This document shows, one piece after another, positions 26,404 through 35,329 of a stretch of DNA of 64,000 nt. The notes under the pieces were generated by a model. The model made no database searches, was not told the origin of the DNA, and saw only the letters and a list, made by a program, of their open reading frames with translations. Position 1 is the first letter of the stretch, and the number at the start of each line of letters is the position of its first letter. The DNA is taken from contig NZ_QNQU01000004.1 of the NCBI RefSeq assembly GCF_003315595.1, positions 248,001 through 312,000 on the forward strand. Direction: 5' to 3'. This stretch comes from Pedobacter miscanthi (GTDB lineage Bacteria > Bacteroidota > Bacteroidia > Sphingobacteriales > Sphingobacteriaceae). The position numbers and the translations under genes are program-made.

Positions 26404-27093
26404 TTGGAACAAATTTTACCTCATTTAGATTCTGTATTCTCGATAGATTGCGTTTTGTTTGGATTTGATGGTAAGGAACTAAAAATCCTGCTTATCGAAA
26501 GGAATGAAGAACCGTTTAAGGATTGGTGGGCACTGCCCGGTAATATTGTTGGTCCTGATGAAAGTTTAGATCAGTCTGCCTCGCGGATTTTGTACGAACT
26601 TACCGGTTTACGCGGTATTTATATGGAGCAGTATTATGCTTTCGGCGATCCGCACAGGCACCCGCAGGGTAGGGTAATTACACTCGCCTATTATGCTTTA
26701 ATCCGTTTGGGCGGTGATAAAGATTTGCGTCCGATTAGTACCTATGCAAAACGTGCCAACTGGCTGCCTATTACCGATCTGCCTAAACTGGCTTTCGATC
26801 ACCAGAAAATCTACGATAAAGGTTTAGAGAAAATAAAACGCAGGATTAAACACCAGCCGATTGCCTTTGAGCTTTTGCCGGAGAAATTTACCTTAACACA
26901 ATTACAGCATGTGTACGAACTGGTTTTGGGTAAAAAACTGGATAAACGGAATTTCAGGAAAAAGATTGTAAGTTTTGGCGTATTAAAAGAACTTGATGAG
27001 AAGCAAAAAGGTGTATCTTACCGTGCAGCTACTTTATACCGCTTTGATAAACGTAAATACGCGAAACTTTTTGGTAAGGAGATTTCGTTTTAG
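26404..27093 (+). CDS. NrtR-family regulator (Nudix-like domain plus winged helix)
   Basis: A 229-residue protein with an N-terminal Nudix fold (about 10-145) and a C-terminal winged helix (about 155-225, FTLTQLQHVYELVLGKKLDKRNFRKKI, then YRAATLYRFDKRKY). The Nudix box reads GNIVGPDESLDQSASRILYE, with the RExxEE core changed to RILYEL, so hydrolysis is unlikely and ligand sensing likely. Members of this family in Bacteroidota regulate sugar genes as well as NAD genes. The start is TTG; no in-frame ATG is near. It is divergent from pfkA across a region with the AGTGTA-type dyad, so it is the best candidate to bind it. Confidence 0.85.
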   Translation: MEQILPHLDSVFSIDCVLFGFDGKELKILLIERNEEPFKDWWALPGNIVGPDESLDQSASRILYELTGLRGIYMEQYYAFGDPHRHPQGRVITLAYYALIRLGGDKDLRPISTYAKRANWLPITDLPKLAFDHQKIYDKGLEKIKRRIKHQPIAFELLPEKFTLTQLQHVYELVLGKKLDKRNFRKKIVSFGVLKELDEKQKGVSYRAATLYRFDKRKYAKLFGKEISF

Positions 27094-27157
27094 CGGGGGG
27101 CGATGGGCGAGTAGCGTTTGGCGTTTGGCGTGGATTCAACTTCTGAACCACAGCTGT

Positions 27158-27197
27158 CACCCTGATCCGATAGCTATCGGATTTATTTCAGGGTCTT
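27158..27197. repeat. Dispersed CACCCTGA...CAGGGTC hairpin with inner dyad
   Basis: Same arms as 18128 and 22792. This copy has an extra inner palindrome CCGATAGCTATCGG in its loop. Confidence 0.5.
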
Positions 27198-27242
27198 CTT
27201 TGAGTGAAAATATAAATGTTAACTGAAATTATTATAAAAAGA

Positions 27243-27271
27243 AAACCCGGTTTGAATTTCAAACCGGGTTT
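27243..27271. terminator. Bidirectional terminator between convergent genes
   Basis: AAACCCGGTTTGAA and TTCAAACCGGGTTT form a 12-14-bp stem, with T-run on the plus side and A-run on the other. It separates the Nudix-type regulator and the kinase at 27334. Confidence 0.85.
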
Positions 27272-27333
27272 TTTTATGTTGTTCTACTCGACTTTGGACT
27301 AAAGACTCCAAACCGGAAACTCCCAACTCCAAA

Positions 27334-28194
27334 CTAAGCCTTCGGCGCTAGTTCCAGGTGATAGTGAACCAGGTCATCTATAGGTGAGCGGATAATTTTA
27401 CCCACGCCCATTTCGTAACGGTCGGCCACAATACTTAAAATATCGCGGAAACTGTAACCTACAGAACCCACACAGTTTAATTTATGGTCTTTATAGTTAG
27501 GGTAGTGAATTACCAAAGCTTCGAAAAATGCAGTAAAAGCATAATCGATGGTTGCAAAAGTATAATCCTCATAGCTATCTTTAAAATCGTATAAGAATTT
27601 ACTAAAGCTTGCGCAGAAACGGTTTGGCAATGGCTTGTTGTAAATGTTATCGAAAATATCTTCGTTGGTTAAAGCATAGTTATCGTAAAAAGCTTCACGT
27701 AAACCTTTTGGCATATAACCTTTCATGTAATCGCTTAAAATACGTTTACCGATATACGAACCGCTACCTTCATCACCCAAGAAATAACCCAAAGAATCGA
27801 TGTTCATGGTAATTTCAGATCCATCATAAAGGCATGAGTTGGTTCCTGTACCTAAAATAGCTGCAAATCCTGGCTCGTTTCCAAGAAGTGCCCTTGAAGA
27901 GGCAAGTAAATCATGACCAACAAAAATGGTTGCATTGGTAAAAACCAGTTGCATCGCATCAGCAACAATCTTAACATTTGCAGGTGTAGAACAGCCGGCG
28001 CCGTAATAATAAACCGCTGTTAATTTCTCTCTTTCCAAGTGGTCTGGAAGAGTCTCATTCAAAGACTTCACAATGTAATCTCCTTTTGAGAAATATGGAT
28101 TGTAACCTTCGGTGTTAAAGTAAATTTTTCTGCCGGCCTCGTTAATCAAGCACCAATTTGTTTTGGTAGATCCGCCGTCTGCAATTACTATCAT
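27334..28194 (-). CDS. BadF/BadG family N-acetylglucosamine kinase-like protein
   Basis: A sugar kinase of the ASKHA superfamily; family members phosphorylate N-acetylglucosamine or related amino sugars. The phosphate-1 loop VIADGGSTKTNWCLI is intact, as are the phosphate-2 loop ILGTGTNSCLYDG and LGYFLGDEGSGSYIGK. The ATG at 28194 was chosen because the first motif then begins at residue 5; the earlier GTG would add eight residues. It is 286 residues long. It is monocistronic, with an operator-like dyad about 105 bp upstream. It is the active-looking paralogue of 24462-25304. Confidence 0.85.
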   Translation of the reverse strand: MIVIADGGSTKTNWCLINEAGRKIYFNTEGYNPYFSKGDYIVKSLNETLPDHLEREKLTAVYYYGAGCSTPANVKIVADAMQLVFTNATIFVGHDLLASSRALLGNEPGFAAILGTGTNSCLYDGSEITMNIDSLGYFLGDEGSGSYIGKRILSDYMKGYMPKGLREAFYDNYALTNEDIFDNIYNKPLPNRFCASFSKFLYDFKDSYEDYTFATIDYAFTAFFEALVIHYPNYKDHKLNCVGSVGYSFRDILSIVADRYEMGVGKIIRSPIDDLVHYHLELAPKA

Positions 28195-28298
28195 TTTATT
28201 TATTTTTGGTTTTAGCACGATAAAAGTATAAAAAGTCTTATATTTTGTATCCTTTTTTTTAATAATTTTTTAACAATTTGTTGTTGTCGAAAATTAAG

Positions 28299-28315
28299 TG
28301 TGTAAAAAATACACT
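28299..28315. promoter_or_regulatory. TGTGTA-N5-TACACT operator between kinase and threonine aldolase genes
   Basis: The dyad TGTGTA-AAAAA-TACACT matches those at 23056 and 26312. It lies between two divergent genes, so it could control either. No good -7 box was pinned down for the kinase (best TACTTTTA near 28225). Confidence 0.55.
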
Positions 28316-28414
28316 ATATAGGGCGTTTAATCGACGAAAAACCTTAAAATTATACCAGAAAAGGCATTGGTCTTTTTTTTTAACATCAAGAATATTTTAC
28401 AATCCCATAGCGAA

Positions 28415-29437
28415 ATGAACAACAGATTTTTAGATTTCAGGAGTGATACCGTAACCAGGCCAACAGCCGGAATGTTAGATGCCATGATGAGTGCAAAAGT
28501 GGGTGACGACGTTTTTGGTGAAGACGAAACTGTGCATGCACTCGAAACAAAACTGGCTTCAACTTTTAACATGGAAGCCGGATTATTCTGTCCGTCCGGA
28601 ACGATGACCAACCAGATTGCGATTAAATGTTTTACCCAGCCTATGGACGAAGTAATCTGCGATCAAACAGCACATGTTTACCGTTACGAAATAGGAGGCA
28701 TTGCCTTCCACTCAGCAGCATCGGTAAGATTATTACATGGCGAACGCGGCATCCTGACCCCGGAGCTGATCGAACCTGAAATTAATGAAGATAATATCCA
28801 CTATCCAAACTCCAGTTTAGTGGTTTTAGAAAATACAGTCAATAAAGGTGGTGGTAGCTGTTATACTTTATCGCAAATTGCCCCCATCCATCACCTGTGT
28901 AATATAAAAGGATTAAAACTGCATTTAGATGGTGCGCGTATTTTTAATGCGCTCACCGCAACCGGCGATCAGGCCGGCGAGTATGGCAAATATTTTGATG
29001 GCATTTCAGTTTGTTTATCAAAAGGTTTGGGCGCACCAGTGGGTTCTGTACTTTTAGGTACGAAACAGATGATCAGCAAAGCGCGTAAAATTAGAAAAGC
29101 TTTTGGAGGAGGAATGCGCCAGGCGGGCTTTTTGGCTGCTGCCGGAATTTATGCACTCGATAACCATGTAACGCGTTTAAAAGAAGATCATGCACATGCA
29201 CAAGCTTTAGCCAATGCTCTGGCCACCGCAAAATATGTAAAATCGGTTATACCGGTCGAAACCAATATTGTAATCTTTGAAGTAGAAAAAGGATCAGCAG
29301 AGAAAATCGTAAACCAGCTAAAAGAAAAAGGTCTGCATTGCAACACTACCAGTGCCAGCACAATCCGTTTGGTTACGCATCTGGATTTAAGCGCCGAAAT
29401 GATCGATCAGGCAATTGAAATAATATTACATTTGTAG
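28415..29437 (+). CDS. ltaE: Low-specificity L-threonine aldolase
   Basis: A PLP enzyme that cleaves threonine or allo-threonine to glycine and acetaldehyde. Family motifs are FRSDTVTRPTAGML (start), GDDVFGEDETVHALE, FCPSGTMTNQIA, LHLDGARIFNA, and VCLSKGLGAPVGSVLLG with the PLP-binding Lys. The ATG at 28415 places the conserved FRSDT at residue 6; an earlier ATG would add 16 unlikely residues from a hydrophobic leader region. It has 340 residues, normal length. It is cytoplasmic and stands alone. Confidence 0.93.
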   Translation: MNNRFLDFRSDTVTRPTAGMLDAMMSAKVGDDVFGEDETVHALETKLASTFNMEAGLFCPSGTMTNQIAIKCFTQPMDEVICDQTAHVYRYEIGGIAFHSAASVRLLHGERGILTPELIEPEINEDNIHYPNSSLVVLENTVNKGGGSCYTLSQIAPIHHLCNIKGLKLHLDGARIFNALTATGDQAGEYGKYFDGISVCLSKGLGAPVGSVLLGTKQMISKARKIRKAFGGGMRQAGFLAAAGIYALDNHVTRLKEDHAHAQALANALATAKYVKSVIPVETNIVIFEVEKGSAEKIVNQLKEKGLHCNTTSASTIRLVTHLDLSAEMIDQAIEIILHL

Positions 29438-29528
29438 CTAGTCGGATGTCCGAAGACGGAAGTCAGAAGCCAATGGTTCATAGTCTCATAGTTCATAGTT
29501 TAATTTGCGTGTATAATGTCTAACCAAT

Positions 29529-31040
29529 ATGCCTAACAACTCCAAACCCATAACTCCAATCTCCAAACTACTCATAGCCAACCGTGGCGAAATTGCTTTG
29601 CGTATCATGCGCTCGGCGAAAGAAATGGGGATTAAAACAGTAGCCGTTTTTTCTGAAGCCGATCGTAATGCCTTGCATGTGCGTTATGCCGATGAGGCGG
29701 TTTTTATCGGTCCGGCGCCTTCTAATCAAAGTTATCTGATAGGCGAGAAAATTATCGATGCCTGCAAATTAACGGGAGCCGAAGCCATTCACCCGGGTTA
29801 TGGATTTTTGTCAGAAAACGCTGGTTTTGCACAGCTGGTTGCCGATGCAGGTTTGATTCTGGTCGGTCCTTCGCCACAGGCTATGGAAACCATGGGCAAT
29901 AAATTATCTGCAAAAGCTGCCGCATTAAAATATAACATCCCGATGGTGCCCGGAACGGAAGAAGCTATACAGGATGTAAACGAAGCCAAGCAGCGCGCCA
30001 TCGAAGTTGGTTTTCCGATTTTGATCAAAGCGGCCGCAGGTGGTGGTGGCAAGGGGATGCGCATCGTAGAAAAAGCCGATGATTTTGAAGAGCAGATGCA
30101 ACTTGCCGTAAGCGAGGCTACCTCGGCATTTGGAGATGGAGCCGTTTTTATCGAACGTTATGTTACTTCGCCAAGGCACATCGAAATACAGGTTTTAGGC
30201 GATACCCATGGCAATATTGTACACCTTTTCGAACGCGAATGTTCTGTACAGCGCCGTCACCAAAAAGTGGTAGAAGAAGCACCTTCATCAGTTTTAACTG
30301 AAGAAATCAGGCAGCAGATGGGTAAATGTGCTATAGATGTGGCCCGTTCGGTAAATTATACCGGCGCAGGTACGGTTGAGTTTATATTAGATGAAAACCT
30401 CGATTTCTTTTTCCTTGAGATGAATACCCGTTTACAGGTAGAGCATCCGGTAAGCGAACTGATTACGGGGATAGACCTGGTAAAAGAACAAATCAAAATT
30501 GCCTCAGGCGAAAAACTGAGTTTTAACCAGGAAGATTTAAAAATAAGCGGACATGCCATCGAATTGAGGGTTTATGCAGAAGATCCGGCCAATAACTTCC
30601 TTCCTGATATCGGTACTTTACAAACCTACAATACCCCAAAAGGTAATGGTGTAAGGGTTGATGACGGTTTTGAGCAAGGCATGGAAATACCGATTTATTA
30701 TGATCCGATGATTGCCAAACTGATTACTTATGGTAAAGACAGGGAAGAAGCCATCGAAAGAATGATAAGGGCAATTGAAGAATATGATATTACGGGGATA
30801 GAAACTACACTGGCTTTTGGTAAATTTGTAATGCAGCACGAAGCCTTTAAAAGCGGCAATTTTGATACCCATTTTGTAGGAAAATACTTTAAACCCGAAA
30901 GTTTAAAGGTACAGGATGAAACAGAAGCGCTGATTGCAGCTGTAATTGCCGCTAAACTTTTCCAAAAAAAGGAGGTGAAATTGGGTGATACGGTAGTGAA
31001 AAGTACTTCGGACTGGAGAAAGAATAGATTGAAATATTAG
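29529..31040 (+). CDS. accC: Biotin carboxylase subunit of acetyl/acyl-CoA carboxylase
   Basis: Carboxylates biotin on a carrier protein using ATP and bicarbonate. Motifs: KLLIANRGEIALRI (N-terminal domain), HPGYGFLSENA, the ATP-grasp loop KAAAGGGGKGMR, FIERYVTSPRHIEIQ, and EMNTRLQVEHPVSE (catalytic). There is no biotinyl domain, so a separate carrier is needed. At 503 residues it is longer than E. coli AccC by about 55, as in the acyl-CoA carboxylase branch of Bacteroidota. The first 12 residues (PNNSKPITPIS) are encoded by a low-complexity ACTCCAAACC-type stretch also seen in intergenic DNA. Confidence 0.92.
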   Translation: MPNNSKPITPISKLLIANRGEIALRIMRSAKEMGIKTVAVFSEADRNALHVRYADEAVFIGPAPSNQSYLIGEKIIDACKLTGAEAIHPGYGFLSENAGFAQLVADAGLILVGPSPQAMETMGNKLSAKAAALKYNIPMVPGTEEAIQDVNEAKQRAIEVGFPILIKAAAGGGGKGMRIVEKADDFEEQMQLAVSEATSAFGDGAVFIERYVTSPRHIEIQVLGDTHGNIVHLFERECSVQRRHQKVVEEAPSSVLTEEIRQQMGKCAIDVARSVNYTGAGTVEFILDENLDFFFLEMNTRLQVEHPVSELITGIDLVKEQIKIASGEKLSFNQEDLKISGHAIELRVYAEDPANNFLPDIGTLQTYNTPKGNGVRVDDGFEQGMEIPIYYDPMIAKLITYGKDREEAIERMIRAIEEYDITGIETTLAFGKFVMQHEAFKSGNFDTHFVGKYFKPESLKVQDETEALIAAVIAAKLFQKKEVKLGDTVVKSTSDWRKNRLKY

Positions 31041-31060
31041 AAATACTAAAATAAATTAGT

Positions 31061-31156
31061 CGTCATTGCGAGAAGGCTTTTCAGCCGACGAAGCAATTTT
31101 TCTTGCAAGAATCGCTAGCAGGAAAGATTGCTTCGTCGTACCTCCTCGCAATGACG
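31061..31156. repeat. Palindromic repeat CGTCATTGCGAG family, copy 1
   Basis: Perfect 12-bp terminal inverted repeats (CGTCATTGCGAG / CTCGCAATGACG) and an inner dyad around GCAAGAATCGC. Copies at 34706-34802 and 53480-53574. Confidence 0.75.
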
Positions 31157-31172
31157 GTTCGCTTTATTGAAT

Positions 31173-31230
31173 TGTCATCCTGAGCGTAGTCGAAGGATCT
31201 CCGTTCCGCTTTGCTTCAGTCGAGATGACG
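31173..31230. repeat. Dispersed repeat ending in GTCGAGATGACG
   Basis: TGTCATCCTGAG...CGAGATGACG, directly next to the previous repeat and running up to ribE. An in-frame extension of ribE through it reads HPERSRR, a common false N-terminus. Confidence 0.6.
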
Positions 31231-31268
31231 ACATGCATGAGATTGACAACCCTACAAATACAAAAAAA

Positions 31269-31853
31269 ATGTTCACAGGAATAATAGAAACACTGGGCGA
31301 AGTTACCGCCATCAAAAACGATCATACCAATATCCACTTTACCATTTCATCGGCCATCAGCCATGAGTTAAAAATTGATCAGAGTGTAGCCCATAATGGG
31401 GTTTGCTTAACTGTAGTGGCCTTAAACGATGGAACACATACCGTTACTGCAATTGATGAAACCCTGAATAAAACCAATCTTGGGGGTTTAAAAGTGGGCA
31501 GTAAAATTAACCTGGAGCGTTGTATGCAGATGAATGCACGTTTAGACGGCCATATAGTACAGGGCCATGTAGATCAGACTGCGGTTTGTGTAAAACGTGA
31601 AGAACTGGATGGTAGCTGGGAGTATCGCTTTAAATATGATGCTTCTGCCGGAAATGTAACCGTAGAAAAAGGTTCTGCCTGTGTTAATGGTATCAGTTTA
31701 ACCGTAGTTAATTCGGAAGCGGATGAATTTTCGGTATTTATTATCCCTTACACCTTTGAACACACCAATTTGCAGGAGGTAGAAGTTGGCGATACTGTAA
31801 ATTTAGAGTTCGATATTATTGGCAAATACGTAGCCAGATTAATGAATAGGTAA
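31269..31853 (+). CDS. ribE: Riboflavin synthase, alpha subunit
   Basis: Makes riboflavin from two molecules of 6,7-dimethyl-8-ribityllumazine. Two lumazine-binding repeats are visible: the first from MFTGIIETLGEV to VQGHVDQT, the second containing GSACVNGISLTVVN and YTFEHTNLQEV. The ATG at 31269 gives the invariant MFTGI start; the longer ORF upstream is repeat DNA. The 194-residue length is typical. It is not next to other rib genes here. Confidence 0.95.
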   Translation: MFTGIIETLGEVTAIKNDHTNIHFTISSAISHELKIDQSVAHNGVCLTVVALNDGTHTVTAIDETLNKTNLGGLKVGSKINLERCMQMNARLDGHIVQGHVDQTAVCVKREELDGSWEYRFKYDASAGNVTVEKGSACVNGISLTVVNSEADEFSVFIIPYTFEHTNLQEVEVGDTVNLEFDIIGKYVARLMNR

Positions 31854-31985
31854 ATTTTATTTCTTCAATTATTTGTTTTTAATATCTTGATTATCAGTTT
31901 TTTGTTTGTTAATACGCGTTGTTGTAACGCTTAATTTTTCATGACAGTGCAGGATGGTTGGTTGAATTATATTGCTGAATATAGT

Positions 31986-32010
31986 AGTGTTAAGACTAAA
32001 AATTAACACT
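31986..32010 (+). promoter_or_regulatory. AGTGTTAA-N9-TTAACACT dyad before the rhamnosidase
   Basis: AGTGTTAA (31986-31993) and TTAACACT (32003-32010) are perfect inverted arms, ending 8 bp before the ATG at 32019. It could be an operator or a leader hairpin close to the ribosome site. No -7 box was found. Confidence 0.4.
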
Positions 32011-32018
32011 AACCATAT

Positions 32019-34667
32019 ATGAACAGAATCTCCTGCATGTTAAGCACAATGTTTACCATTGTCTTGCTATTTTTATTTACCACAAGTGTTTCAGCTCAAA
32101 AAATCTCCTTAAAAGATTTAACTGTTGAGCATTTAGTAAATCCTTTTAGTATTGATAACCCTAAACCAAGGTTTAGCTGGAAAATCGTTTCAGCAGTAAA
32201 AGATACCAAACAGGGTAATTATGAAATCAGGCTGGGTACTTCGCCAAAAATTGATAAGGTATTATGGAAAACAGCAGTGAATAATGATCAGTCGGTTTTA
32301 GTTGCTTACAATGGACCCCAATTATCTTCAAAAACCAGATATTACTGGCAGGTTAGGGTAAAAGATAACCATGGCAACACTTCTGCCTGGTCGGCGGTGC
32401 AGTATTTTCAAACGGGGTTGAAACCTGAAGACTGGAAAGCAAAATGGATTGCTGTAGAAGGAAAAGATACTTCACTTGCCAGTCCGTTGTTCAGAAAGGA
32501 GTTTAACTTGAAGAAAAACGTCCGTTCGGCAATGGCTTATATTACCGCAAAAGGTTTGTATGAGGCCAGTATAAATGGCGGACGTGTAAGCGATACTTAT
32601 TTCGCACCCGGCTGGACGAGCTATAAAAATCATATCCAATATCAGGTTTACGAACTTAAAAATACCTTGAAAAAAGGTGCGAATGTAATCGGTGTTTCAC
32701 TGGGCGATGGCTGGTACAAAGGACGGATTGGATTTGGCTCTCAAAAAGAATTTTATGGCAATACAAGAGCATTGTTGTTACAACTGGAAGTAGAATATAC
32801 CGATGGCAGCAAAGAAACCATCGTTAGCGATAACAGCTGGAAAACAAGTTATGGTGCCATAAAATCATCTAACATTTATGATGGGGATACTTACGATGCG
32901 AGGTTTGAACAGATGGGTTGGAACAATATCAACTTTAAAGAAAATGCCAGCTGGAAACCTGTGCAGGAAGTAGCTAATGGACCAGAAAAACTGGTGGGCA
33001 TGACCGGTCCGCAGGTGCGTAAACACGAAGAATTTAAGGCTTTAAAAATATTTAAAACACCTTTAGGAGAAACTGTAGTTGATTTTGGGCAGAATTTAGT
33101 TGGTTGGGTAATGCTAAAAGCAAAAGGAGCAGCCGGTACAAAAATTACCATTAGCCATGCCGAGGTACTAACCAAAGAAGGGAATTTTTACACCACTAAC
33201 CTGCGTACTGCCAAACAACAGAACAATTATATTTTAAAAGGAGAAACCGAACAGGTGTTCGAACCGCATTTTTCTTTTCAGGGTTTCAGGTATGTTAAAA
33301 TTGATGGCTATCCGGGCGAACTGAAATTATCCGATCTTACGGCTGTAGCTGTTTATTCGGATATGAAAGCAAGTGGAAAATTCAGCACTTCAAATCCTTT
33401 ATTGAACCAATTGCAACACAATATTTCGTGGGGACAAAAAGGGAACTTTGTTGATGTACCAACAGATTGTCCGCAGCGGGATGAGCGTTTAGGCTGGACA
33501 GGCGATGCGCAGGCATTTGCTGCCACAGCGGCATATAACATGGATGTATCGGGCTTTTTTACCAAATGGTTAAAGGATGTTTCAGCCGATCAGCTTCCAA
33601 ATGGTAGTGTACCTTTTGTAATTCCAAATGTATTAAACCAGAACGATGCCGGTTCTGCCGGTTGGGCTGATGTAGCCACCATTATTCCCTGGGATATGTA
33701 TGTATTGTATGGCGATAAAGGCCTTTTGGAAACGCAGTATGTCAGCATGAAAAAATGGGTCGATTACATTTCTTCGAAGGCTAAAAATAACCTTTGGAAC
33801 ACTGGTTTTCACTTTGGCGACTGGTTATTCTACCGCCCGAACGATGATAATGATGGCCGTGCGGCGGTAACCGATAAATACATGATTGCACAAACATTTT
33901 ATGCACATTCTACACAATTACTCCTTAATGCGGCTAAAGTATTGGGCAAAACAGATGATGTGGCCAAGTACAGCGACCTTTTGGAAAAAATAAAGGAAGC
34001 CTATATTAAAGAAAACATGACCCCAAGCGGAAAATTGATCTCGAATACACAAACTGCTTATGTTCTTGCTCTACAGTTTGATATGCTGCCCGAAAATTTA
34101 CGTGCACAGGCTGCACAGCGATTGGTAGATAATGTTCGCGATTACGGAAACCACCTTACTACAGGATTTTTGGGTACACCTTATCTTTGCCATGTATTGA
34201 GCAGGTTCGGACATGAGGATGTAGCCTACGATTTATTATTGCAGGAGAGTTACCCTTCATGGCTTTACCCTGTAAAAATGGGCGCAACCACCATTTGGGA
34301 GCGTTGGGATGGTATTAAACAGGATGGTTCTTTCCAAACCGCAGATATGAACTCTTTTAACCATTATGCTTATGGTGCCATTGGCGATTGGATGTATAAA
34401 AATATCGCAGGGATTAACCCTGTGGCAGCCCAACCGGGTTACAAAGCCATTTTAATTGCACCAAGGCCAGGCGGCAAATTAACCAATGCCTCGGCAGAAC
34501 TGGAAACTGCCTACGGTGCCATAAAATCATCATGGACCATTGCCAATGGTATTTTTAAACTCGATGTAACTATTCCGGCCAATACAACTGCCACCGTAAT
34601 TTTGCCAAAAAGCGATAAAAAAGAAGAAATAGGTTCTGGCAGCTATCATTTTGAATATAAATATTAA
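32019..34667 (+). CDS. Alpha-L-rhamnosidase, GH78
   Basis: Releases rhamnose from plant glycans such as pectin side chains or flavonoid glycosides. A signal peptide (FTIVLLFLFTTSVSAQ) directs it to the periplasm or surface. Domains: an N-terminal Ig-like domain (KPRFSWKI, YYWQVRVKD), a carbohydrate-binding beta domain (FNLKKNVRSAMAYITA, SLGDGWYKGRIGFG), the concanavalin-like domain, and the (alpha/alpha)6 catalytic barrel with DVPTDCPQRDERLGWTGDA and TTIWERWDG, which hold the acidic residues. The C-terminal beta domain ends at about residue 870. At 882 residues it is full length. No SusC/SusD pair is adjacent. Confidence 0.93.
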   Translation: MNRISCMLSTMFTIVLLFLFTTSVSAQKISLKDLTVEHLVNPFSIDNPKPRFSWKIVSAVKDTKQGNYEIRLGTSPKIDKVLWKTAVNNDQSVLVAYNGPQLSSKTRYYWQVRVKDNHGNTSAWSAVQYFQTGLKPEDWKAKWIAVEGKDTSLASPLFRKEFNLKKNVRSAMAYITAKGLYEASINGGRVSDTYFAPGWTSYKNHIQYQVYELKNTLKKGANVIGVSLGDGWYKGRIGFGSQKEFYGNTRALLLQLEVEYTDGSKETIVSDNSWKTSYGAIKSSNIYDGDTYDARFEQMGWNNINFKENASWKPVQEVANGPEKLVGMTGPQVRKHEEFKALKIFKTPLGETVVDFGQNLVGWVMLKAKGAAGTKITISHAEVLTKEGNFYTTNLRTAKQQNNYILKGETEQVFEPHFSFQGFRYVKIDGYPGELKLSDLTAVAVYSDMKASGKFSTSNPLLNQLQHNISWGQKGNFVDVPTDCPQRDERLGWTGDAQAFAATAAYNMDVSGFFTKWLKDVSADQLPNGSVPFVIPNVLNQNDAGSAGWADVATIIPWDMYVLYGDKGLLETQYVSMKKWVDYISSKAKNNLWNTGFHFGDWLFYRPNDDNDGRAAVTDKYMIAQTFYAHSTQLLLNAAKVLGKTDDVAKYSDLLEKIKEAYIKENMTPSGKLISNTQTAYVLALQFDMLPENLRAQAAQRLVDNVRDYGNHLTTGFLGTPYLCHVLSRFGHEDVAYDLLLQESYPSWLYPVKMGATTIWERWDGIKQDGSFQTADMNSFNHYAYGAIGDWMYKNIAGINPVAAQPGYKAILIAPRPGGKLTNASAELETAYGAIKSSWTIANGIFKLDVTIPANTTATVILPKSDKKEEIGSGSYHFEYKY

Positions 34668-34705
34668 TCGCTTATCATTGCAGCGTTTGATAGGCGGCGA
34701 AGAGT

Positions 34706-34802
34706 CGTCATTGCGAGAAGGCTTTTTCAGCCGACGCAGCAATCTTTCTTGCAATAATCGCGAGCAGGAAAGATTGCTGCGTCGTACCTCCTCGCAATGA
34801 CG
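34706..34802. repeat. Palindromic repeat CGTCATTGCGAG family, copy 2
   Basis: Same ends as 31061-31156 and the same inner sequence with few changes (97 bp). It lies between the rhamnosidase and the DUF4268 gene. Confidence 0.75.
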
Positions 34803-34867
34803 AACTTTCTATTGGAGCCTGTCGATGGCAACGCCGTCGAGATGACGGTAATTAAGCTTAAATATAA

Positions 34868-35329
34868 ATGTACAGTAAAGAAGAATCAGCGAGGTTACGT
34901 CAACAATTTTGGATCAGTTTCGGGCAATATATGAAACCCGTTCCTTCGGCCAGTGGTTCAACCGTAAACTGGACCAATTATAAAACAGGGGTGAAGAACA
35001 TCTTCTTTAAAATGGATGTAGATAATAAAAAGGCATTCATCAGTATTCAGCTTTCTCATCCCGACGCCGATATCAGACACCTCATATTTGAGCAGTTTGA
35101 AGAATTTAAACTCATGTTTACCAACACCGTAAACGAAGAGTGGGACTGGATCAAAGATGCAACTGATGAATTTGGCAAAACCGTTTCCTTAATTTCTGCC
35201 AGCATTAGCGGGGTAAGCATATTTAACCAGCAGCATTGGCCGGATCTCATTTCATTTTTTAAACCAAGAATTATTGCCCTCGACGAATTTTGGGACAATG
35301 TAAAACCCGTTTTCGAAGACCTGGTTTAA
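34868..35329 (+). CDS. DUF4268 domain protein
   Basis: A 153-residue cytoplasmic protein. The whole length fits DUF4268 (RQQFWISFGQYMKP, NWTNYKTGVKNIFFKMDVDNK, WPDLISFFKPRIIALDEFW), a domain that also appears at the end of some nuclease-like proteins. The function of the stand-alone form is unknown. Its last 4 bp overlap the convergent TPR gene. Confidence 0.8.
   Translation: MYSKEESARLRQQFWISFGQYMKPVPSASGSTVNWTNYKTGVKNIFFKMDVDNKKAFISIQLSHPDADIRHLIFEQFEEFKLMFTNTVNEEWDWIKDATDEFGKTVSLISASISGVSIFNQQHWPDLISFFKPRIIALDEFWDNVKPVFEDLV

Noticed and set aside
31167..31268. Longer start for riboflavin synthase
   Set aside because: The extension is repeat DNA (HPERSRR reading) and the family begins at MFTGI.
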